Shown: positions 6,211 through 11,455 of the stretch, in pieces
Layout: every line of letters begins with the position of its first letter
Position numbering within the stretch: the first letter of the stretch is position 1
From: Candidatus Accumulibacter vicinus
GTDB lineage: Bacteria; Pseudomonadota; Gammaproteobacteria; Burkholderiales; Rhodocyclaceae
Length of the DNA stretch: 11,455 nucleotides
Direction: 5' to 3'
Assembly: GCA_002425405.1 (NCBI GenBank)
Contig: DIME01000041.1
Coordinates: forward strand, 1-11,455
Notes under the pieces: model-generated
The model's database searches: none
Told to the model about the DNA's origin: nothing
Seen by the model: only the letters and a program-made list of their open reading frames with translations
Program-made: the position numbers and the translations under genes

Positions 6211-6272
6211 CGTCGTTCTCCATTGCCCATCCCTGCCCATGGCGCATTTTGTGCCGTATGATCAGCCTTTCG

Positions 6273-6300
6273 GCGAAGATTACCGAAATGTAATCTTCGC
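6273..6300. promoter_or_regulatory. CusR-type operator: perfect 11-bp inverted repeat in the divergent cusR/cusC promoter region
   Basis: GCGAAGATTAC (6273-6283) and GTAATCTTCGC (6290-6300) are exact reverse complements separated by 6 nt (CGAAAT). The core ATTAC-N6-GTAAT has the same half-sites and spacing as I recall for the E. coli CusR/HprR palindrome (CATTAC-N6-GTAATG type). It lies directly upstream of the cusC -35 region, as expected for an activator site. On the cusR side it lies about 63 nt from the start codon and would overlap a -35 region paired with the weak minus-strand -10 CATACG (6260-6255), which would allow autoregulation. Confidence 0.8.
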
Positions 6301-6327
6301 GTCAGCGTCCGGTTGGGAAGGCTTGCT

Positions 6328-6333
6328 TATACT
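6328..6333 (+). promoter_or_regulatory. -10 element of the cusCBA promoter
   Basis: TATACT (5 of 6 to the sigma-70 consensus) begins 27 nt after the end of the CusR operator. The hexamer 17 nt upstream (6305-6310, GCGTCC) is a very poor -35, which fits a promoter that depends on an activator bound just upstream. The leader to the cusC start codon is about 110 nt and contains a small hairpin, CGCTT-GGC-AAGCG (about 6343-6355), of unknown meaning. Confidence 0.6.
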
Positions 6334-6453
6334 GCGCCACGCGCTTGGCAAGCGGGGTCTTTGCCGAGAGCCCACCGGAGAAACCAGCTGGATCGTGATC
6401 ATCCGATGGACACGGCATCATCGACAGGAACCATTCAAGCATTGGGAGACGGC

Positions 6454-7725
6454 ATGCGAGGAGGCAAACCCATCAGGACATTCGCCTGCTGCCTGATGCT
6501 GGGCCTGGCGACGCCGGTCCTGTCGCAGGAGGTCGTCATCGGCCGCACGGTCGAGAGCCTGCTCGAATTCGCGAAAGTTCGCAATCCCGAATACGCGGCC
6601 ATGCAGGCGGAAGCGGACGCGGCGGCGGAACGGGTCACGCCGGCAGGCGCCCTGCCCGACCCGAAGTTCAGGATGGAATTGCGGGACATCACCCACTCCG
6701 GCGAGCAGAACCCGACGCTCTCCCCGAGCCGCGTCGGCAGCACGAAGTACCTGCTGTCGCAGGATCTTCCCTGGTTCGGCAAACGCGATCTGAAACGCGA
6801 GGTGGCGGAATTCGAAGCAGCGAGCGCCAGAGGACGCGCCTTGGGCACCTGGTCGGAAATCGCTGCCAGGATCAAGACGACCTACGCCCAGTGGTACTAC
6901 GTCCAGCGCAATGAGCACCTGACGCAGGAAATCCTCGACCTGATGCGGCGCCTCGAAAAAATCGTCCAGACACGCTACACAAACGGTCTGGCGACCCTGC
7001 AGGACCTCATTCGTGCGCAGGTCGAGCAAACCAGGCTGCGCAGCGAACTGGTGGCCCTGGAAACCGAGCACCACCACCTGCGCACGCGCCTGAACGCCTT
7101 GCTCGCCCGGCCCGCGGCGGCACCGCTGGCAGCACCGGAGAAGCTGCGCCCGCTGCCGCCACCGGCGCGGCTCGATTACGCCACGCTCGAAGAACGTGTC
7201 CGCGTCCGTAACCCGCTGCTGGCGGCCGAAGCCGGCAAACTCCAGGCAGCGGAAAAAAACCGGGAACTCACCTACAAGAACCGTTACCCGGATTTCACCC
7301 TCAGTGCCGGACCGATCCAGTATCAGAGTGCGATCAGGGAATGGGATGTGATGGTCGAAATGAACATTCCGCTACAGCAATCCTCGCGACGCGCACAGGA
7401 ACGCGAATCGGAGGCGATGCTTTCGGCGGCGCGCGCGCGCCAGGAAGCGAGCACCCACCAGGTGCTTGCCGACCTGGCGGAGAATCTGGCCGCCATCGAC
7501 GGCGCGCGCCGGAGCGAAGCCCTGGCCACCAATGACCTGCTGCCCGAGGCCGAGCTGACCTTCAGGGCCGCGCTCGCCGGCTACGAGAACGGCAAGCTCG
7601 ATTTCGCGATGCTGCTCGATGCGCAGCGGCAGATTCGGCAGGCCAGACAGGACCAGATCAGGGCGCAGGCCGAAGGACAGGCCCGCCTGGCGGAAATTGA
7701 ACGTCTCCTGGGAGAAGATCTATGA
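6454..7725 (+). CDS. cusC: CusC-like TolC-family outer-membrane channel of the Cu/Ag efflux pump
   Basis: The open frame extends upstream, but the start is set at the ATG at 6454. It has GGGAG at 6444-6448 and gives an immediate signal peptide ('MRGGKPIRTFACCLMLGLA...', likely cut after Ser24 before 'QEVVIG'), making a 423-residue precursor. Longer starts would bury the signal peptide. The mature protein has the duplicated outer-membrane efflux protein fold: 'AGALPDPKF' and 'SQDLPWFGKR' in the first half, long Glu/Arg-rich coiled-coil helices, and 'ALAGYENGKLDFAMLLDAQRQI' in the second, as in CusC/CzcC homologues. E. coli CusC is a lipoprotein; here the early cysteines (12, 13) do not form a good lipobox, so cleavage by signal peptidase I is more likely. 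It forms the trimeric channel docking to CusBA. The stop overlaps the cusB start by 4 nt. Confidence 0.9.
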   Translation: MRGGKPIRTFACCLMLGLATPVLSQEVVIGRTVESLLEFAKVRNPEYAAMQAEADAAAERVTPAGALPDPKFRMELRDITHSGEQNPTLSPSRVGSTKYLLSQDLPWFGKRDLKREVAEFEAASARGRALGTWSEIAARIKTTYAQWYYVQRNEHLTQEILDLMRRLEKIVQTRYTNGLATLQDLIRAQVEQTRLRSELVALETEHHHLRTRLNALLARPAAAPLAAPEKLRPLPPPARLDYATLEERVRVRNPLLAAEAGKLQAAEKNRELTYKNRYPDFTLSAGPIQYQSAIREWDVMVEMNIPLQQSSRRAQERESEAMLSAARARQEASTHQVLADLAENLAAIDGARRSEALATNDLLPEAELTFRAALAGYENGKLDFAMLLDAQRQIRQARQDQIRAQAEGQARLAEIERLLGEDL

Positions 7726-9164
7726 AGCAGGGCGCGCGCATTGCAACCGGCGCTTTGGCGGTCGCCGCGCTGGCCGCCGCTGCGGGCTATTGGGCCGGCA
7801 CGCGGAATCCCCCCGGCCGTCCGGAAGCAACTCACCAGACGGCCGCCACTGCCGGCGACCCGGCGGCAAAGGAACGCAAGCTCCTCTATTACCGCAACCC
7901 CATGGGCCTGCCCGACACCTCGCCGACACCGAAGAAAGACTCCATGGGAATGGACTACGTTCCGGTCTATGCCGACGAAGCCGACGAGGAGGCGGGCGCC
8001 GCGAAGCAGCTCAGGATCAGCACCGAAAAGGTTCAGAAGCTCGGCGTCAGAACCGAGACCGTCCGCCTGCGCTCGCTCGACCGGATCGTTCGCGCGGTCG
8101 GTCGCATCGAGCCCGACGAACGCCGCCAGTATGCGATCGCCCCCAAGTTCGAGGGCTACGTCGAACGCCTGCAGGTCAATGTGACCGGTCAGATGGTCGG
8201 CAAGGGCCAGGTGCTGTTTGAAGCCTACAGCCCGGAACTGGTCTCTGCCCAACGCGAATACGTGCTCGCCACGCAGGCGGCGGAATCGCTGCACCCGGCC
8301 GGCAGCGAAGCCCGCAGCGGCAGCGACATGCAGCAACTGGCCGCGGCGAGCCTCACGCGCCTGAAAAACTGGGACATCTCCGACGAACAGCTCAAGGCCC
8401 TGGCCAGTTCCGGAGACGCCCGGCGCACGCTCAGCTTCCGCTCGCCGGTTGCCGGCGTGGTGACCGAGAAGAAGGCCGTGCAGGGCATGCGTTTCATGCC
8501 CGGCGAAACACTCTATCAGGTGGCCGATCTGTCTACGGTCTGGGTGATCGCCGACGTCTTCGAGCAGGACATCGGGCTGGTGCAAACCGGTGCGCCGGCC
8601 AGAATCAAGGTCAACGCCTACCCGGAGCAGGTTTTCGAGGGGGCCATCCGCCATATCTATCCGACGCTCAAGGCGGAAACCCGCAGCATTCCGGTCCGCG
8701 TCGAGCTGAGCAATCCGGGCATGCTGCTCAAACCCGGCATGTTCGCCCAGGTCGAGCTGGCGGTGGCCGCCAGGGGCCAGGTGCTGACCGTGCCGGTCTC
8801 GGCAGTGATCGACAGCGGCACGCGCCAGATCGTTCTGGTGCAGCTCGCTGAGGGTCGCTTCGAGCCGCGCGCAGTGAAGCTCGGCGCCCGCAGCGATGAC
8901 CAGGTCGAGGTGCGCGACGGGGTGCGCGCCGGCGAGCAGGTGGTGGTCGCAGCCAACTTCCTGATCGACGCCGAAAGCAACCTCAAGGCGGCTGTCGGCG
9001 GTTTCGCCCAGGCGCAGCCCCCGGCCGGCGAAACCACCGCCAGGATGACCCCGGCAAACACGGGACACCGGGCGGAAGGCCAGGTCAAGCCGGCAAGCAG
9101 GCCCGAGGCCAGCACCGGAACCGCGGCACAGGCCAATCCGCACGCGGCGCACGCCGGCCACTGA
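7722..9164 (+). CDS. cusB: CusB-like periplasmic adaptor (membrane fusion protein) of the Cu/Ag efflux pump
   Basis: The protein has 480 residues from an ATG overlapping the cusC stop by 4 nt, with GGGAG about 8 nt upstream. An N-terminal membrane anchor or signal segment (about 7-25) is followed by a heavy-metal-binding-like segment at about 53-83: 'YYRNPMGLPD' to 'DSMGMDYVPVY', with Met61, Met75 and Met77. These resemble the three methionines through which E. coli CusB takes up Cu(I)/Ag(I). Cysteines found in related domains are absent. Then come barrel-sandwich/lipoyl and helical-hairpin regions ('APKFEGYVERLQVNVTGQMV', 'FRSPVAGVVTEKKAVQGMRF'), a beta-barrel ('TVWVIADVFEQDIGLVQTG') and the membrane-proximal domain. 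A low-complexity tail of about 50 residues ends in 'NPHAAHAGH', with three His in the last seven positions. CusB links CusA to CusC and passes metal to CusA. Confidence 0.93.
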   Translation: MKQGARIATGALAVAALAAAAGYWAGTRNPPGRPEATHQTAATAGDPAAKERKLLYYRNPMGLPDTSPTPKKDSMGMDYVPVYADEADEEAGAAKQLRISTEKVQKLGVRTETVRLRSLDRIVRAVGRIEPDERRQYAIAPKFEGYVERLQVNVTGQMVGKGQVLFEAYSPELVSAQREYVLATQAAESLHPAGSEARSGSDMQQLAAASLTRLKNWDISDEQLKALASSGDARRTLSFRSPVAGVVTEKKAVQGMRFMPGETLYQVADLSTVWVIADVFEQDIGLVQTGAPARIKVNAYPEQVFEGAIRHIYPTLKAETRSIPVRVELSNPGMLLKPGMFAQVELAVAARGQVLTVPVSAVIDSGTRQIVLVQLAEGRFEPRAVKLGARSDDQVEVRDGVRAGEQVVVAANFLIDAESNLKAAVGGFAQAQPPAGETTARMTPANTGHRAEGQVKPASRPEASTGTAAQANPHAAHAGH

Positions 9165-9188
9165 CGGCAACCCACGGAGCCCTTCGCC

Positions 9189-11455
9189 ATGCTGGCCAAA
9201 CTCATCGACTGGTCGAGCAGGAACCGTTTCCTGGTCCTGCTGGCCACCCTGTTCGTCATCGTCGGCGGCATCGTCGCCATCCTCAGGACGCCGCTCGACG
9301 CACTGCCCGACCTCTCGGACGTGCAGGTCATCGTATACACCGAATACCCCGGCCAGGCGCCGCAGGTGGTCGAAGACCAGGTCACCTATCCGCTGACCAC
9401 GGCGATGCTGTCGGTGCCGCAAGCGAAGGTCGTGCGCGGCTTCTCGTTCTTCGGTGCGTCCTTCGTGTACCTCATCTTCGAGGACGGTACCGACATCTAC
9501 TGGGCGCGCTCACGCGTGCTCGAATATCTCAACTTCGCGTCCAGCCGCATGCCCAGGGGGGTGACGCCGCAGATCGGCCCGGACGCGACCGGCGTCGGCT
9601 GGGTCTATCAGTACGCGCTGCTCGGCAAAGACAGGAGCCTCGCCGAGTTGCGCACCATCCAGGACTGGTATCTGCGCTACCAGCTCAGCAAGGCGCATGG
9701 CGTCGCCGAAGTCGCATCGATCGGCGGTTTCGTTCAGACCTACCAGGTGACGGTCGATCCGGTCAAGCTGCGCGCTTACGGCGTGCCGCTGCGGAAGGTC
9801 GTGCAGGTCATCCGCGATTCCAACCGCGACGTCGGCGGCCGCGTCGTCGAAATGGCCGAAACCGAGTACATGGTGCGCGGCAAGGGCTACCTGCGCGGCA
9901 TCGGCGACCTCGAAGCGCTGGTGGTCAAGAGCGACCAGGGAACGCCGGTGCTGATCCGCGACATCGCGCGTGTCGAACTGGCGCCCGACGAGCGGCGCGG
10001 CCTGACCGAACTCAATGGCGAAGGCGAGGTGGTCTCCGGCATCGCCATGGCGCGCTACGGCCAGAATGCCCTCGAAGTGATCCACAACCTGAAAACCAGG
10101 ATCGCCGAACTCGGCTCCGGCCTGCCCGAAGGGGTGACGGTACAAACCGTCTACGACCGCTCCGAACTGATCCACCGCGCCATCGCCACCCTCCAGAGAA
10201 CGCTGATCGAGGAATCGCTGATCGTTGCGCTGGTCTGCATCGTTTTCCTGCTGCATGTGCGCAGCGCGCTGGTGGCGATCCTGATGCTGCCGGTCGGCGT
10301 GCTCATCGCCTTCATCGCCATGCGCCTGCTCGGCATGAACTCCAATCTGATGAGCCTCGGCGGCATCGCCATCGCCATCGGGGCGATGATCGATGCCGCC
10401 ATCGTCATGATCGAGAACGCCCACAAGCACCTGGAGCGGCTGCCAGCGCAGCATTCCCGGCAGGATCGCGCCGCCGCCATGCTGCTGGCGTGCCAGGAAG
10501 TGGGACCGGCGCTGTTCTTCTCGCTGCTGATCATCACCGTCTCCTTCCTGCCGGTCTTCAGCCTGGAGGGCCAGGAGGGGCGGCTGTTCTCGCCGCTCGC
10601 CTTCACCAAGACCTTTGCCATGGCCGGCGCGGCGATCCTGTCGGTGACGCTGGTGCCGGTGCTGATGCTCGGGCTGATCCGCGGCCGGATCCTGCCGGAA
10701 GCGAGAAATCCGGTGAACCGCGCGCTGATCTGGGGCTACCGGCCGATCATCGCCGGCGTCATGCGCTGGAAGAAGCTGACCATCCTGGCCGCGCTGCTGG
10801 TCCTCGGCATTTCGATCTACCCGGCTTCCAGGCTCGGCTCCGAGTTCATGCCGACGCTCAACGAAGGCACGCTGTTCTACATGCCGACTTCGCTGCCGGG
10901 CATGTCGATCACCAAGGCGGCCGAGCTGCTGCAGACCCAGAACAAGATCATCAAGAGCTTCCCCGAGGTCGAGTCGGTCTTCGGCAAGGCCGGGCGCGCC
11001 AACACGGCAACCGACCCGGCGCCGACCGAGATGTTCGAGACGGTGATCAACCTCAAGCCGGAATCCGAATGGCGCCCCGGCATGACCACCGACCAGCTGA
11101 TCGCCGAACTCGACCGGGCCCTGCAGTTCCCCGGCGTCGCCAACGCCTGGACGATGCCGATCAAGGCGCGCATCGACATGCTCTCCACCGGCATTCGCAC
11201 GCCGATCGGCATCAAGGTCTTCGGCAAGGATCTCGACGAGATGGAAAAGCTCGCCAAGGCCATCGAGACGGTCGTCAAGGCCGTGCCCGGGACGACCAGT
11301 GCCTTTGCCGAGCGCATCACCGGCGGCTTCTACCTCAACATCGAACCCGATCGCGAACAACTGGCGCGCTATGGTCTGGCGGTCGGCGACCTGCAGGAGG
11401 TCATCGGCACGGCGCTCGGCGGCGAGATGGTGACCACCACCGTCGAGGGGCGCGA
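9189..11455 (+). CDS. cusA: CusA-like heavy-metal RND pump, Cu(I)/Ag(I) type (3' end outside window)
   Basis: The start is the ATG at 9189, 24 nt after cusB, with GGAG at 9176-9179. About 755 of an expected 1,040-1,050 residues are present and the frame is open to the window end. The protein opens 'MLAKLIDWSSRNRFLVLLATL' (TM1), then the HME-RND signature 'TPLDALPDLSDVQVIVYTEYPGQAPQVVEDQVTYPL'. TM helices follow at about 335-470. 'IGAMIDAAIVMIENAHKH' carries Asp402, equivalent to the proton-relay Asp405 of E. coli CusA. The metal-binding methionine triad is intact: Met565 ('LFYMPT'), Met615 ('PTEMFET') and Met664 ('RIDMLSTGI'). Its spacings of 50 and 49 residues are those of E. coli Met573/623/672. 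This supports monovalent Cu/Ag over Zn/Co/Cd as substrate. It is the proton-driven inner-membrane component of CusCBA. Confidence 0.96.
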   Translation, partial: MLAKLIDWSSRNRFLVLLATLFVIVGGIVAILRTPLDALPDLSDVQVIVYTEYPGQAPQVVEDQVTYPLTTAMLSVPQAKVVRGFSFFGASFVYLIFEDGTDIYWARSRVLEYLNFASSRMPRGVTPQIGPDATGVGWVYQYALLGKDRSLAELRTIQDWYLRYQLSKAHGVAEVASIGGFVQTYQVTVDPVKLRAYGVPLRKVVQVIRDSNRDVGGRVVEMAETEYMVRGKGYLRGIGDLEALVVKSDQGTPVLIRDIARVELAPDERRGLTELNGEGEVVSGIAMARYGQNALEVIHNLKTRIAELGSGLPEGVTVQTVYDRSELIHRAIATLQRTLIEESLIVALVCIVFLLHVRSALVAILMLPVGVLIAFIAMRLLGMNSNLMSLGGIAIAIGAMIDAAIVMIENAHKHLERLPAQHSRQDRAAAMLLACQEVGPALFFSLLIITVSFLPVFSLEGQEGRLFSPLAFTKTFAMAGAAILSVTLVPVLMLGLIRGRILPEARNPVNRALIWGYRPIIAGVMRWKKLTILAALLVLGISIYPASRLGSEFMPTLNEGTLFYMPTSLPGMSITKAAELLQTQNKIIKSFPEVESVFGKAGRANTATDPAPTEMFETVINLKPESEWRPGMTTDQLIAELDRALQFPGVANAWTMPIKARIDMLSTGIRTPIGIKVFGKDLDEMEKLAKAIETVVKAVPGTTSAFAERITGGFYLNIEPDREQLARYGLAVGDLQEVIGTALGGEMVTTTVEGR

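Noticed and set aside
7581..9422. 613-codon open frame on the minus strand antisense to cusC-cusB-cusA
   Set aside because: It lies opposite well-recognised cus genes. It is rich in His, Arg, Asp and Gly with no domain, the usual product of high-GC third-position bias.
9510..11360. 616-codon open frame on the minus strand antisense to cusA
   Set aside because: CusA is identified with its full set of motifs on the plus strand. The antisense frame is Asp/His/Arg/Gln-rich low complexity without a recognisable fold.
1..11455. CRISPR array
   Set aside because: No regularly spaced repeats of 23-40 nt were seen anywhere. The repeats near 1333 and 3901 are too short and too few.

Overview
The window is high-GC bacterial DNA from a Gram-negative organism. 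It carries a TolC-type outer-membrane channel, a periplasmic adaptor and an RND pump. Codon use and gene content suggest a proteobacterium, probably a betaproteobacterium (a Rhodocyclales or Accumulibacter-like lineage is a guess; nothing here proves it). The window splits into an accessory left part (1 to about 4100) and a heavy-metal efflux locus on the right (4142 to 11455).

Left part. The 5' end of a minus-strand gene (1-628, running off the left edge) encodes a DUF4347 domain followed by the start of an RCC1-like 'SDGSVVTWG' repeat region, as in very large secreted or surface proteins. Upstream of it lies an FNR/Anr/Dnr-like box (734-747), then a decayed internal piece of jetA (DUF3375) of the Wadjet SMC-type plasmid-defence system (matching part about 991-1284). 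On the plus strand follows a tightly coupled operon: a 66-codon small ORF (1446-1646), an AlbA_2/Schlafen-type protein with a RecG-like C-terminal ATPase-fold domain (1646-2848), an orphan ParA-family ATPase (2845-3840), and the 5' stub of a further gene (3837-3962). The junctions overlap by 1, 4 and 4 nt. A repeated, partly palindromic motif at 1333-1381 lies upstream of the operon and may be its operator. Fragments of two defence-type loci side by side look like a remodelled accessory or defence island.

Right part. This is a complete-looking Cu(I)/Ag(I) efflux locus that is cut off only at the right edge. The sensor kinase cusS and response regulator cusR are on the minus strand (4142-6210, 4-nt overlap). 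They are divergent from cusC (6454-7725), cusB (7722-9164) and cusA (9189 onward, about 755 codons present). A perfect 11-bp inverted repeat (6273-6300) in the divergent promoter region is the evident CusR operator, with a good -10 element (6328-6333) downstream on the cusC side. The Cu/Ag methionine triad of CusA and the three-methionine site of CusB are both present. No cusF lies between cusC and cusB; instead CusB ends in a His-rich tail.

The operon logic is: periplasmic Cu(I)/Ag(I) is sensed by CusS, CusR is phosphorylated and binds the palindrome, and the CusCBA tripartite pump is made and expels the ions across the outer membrane. The most interesting and least explained element is the AlbA_2-ParA operon with its truncated third gene.
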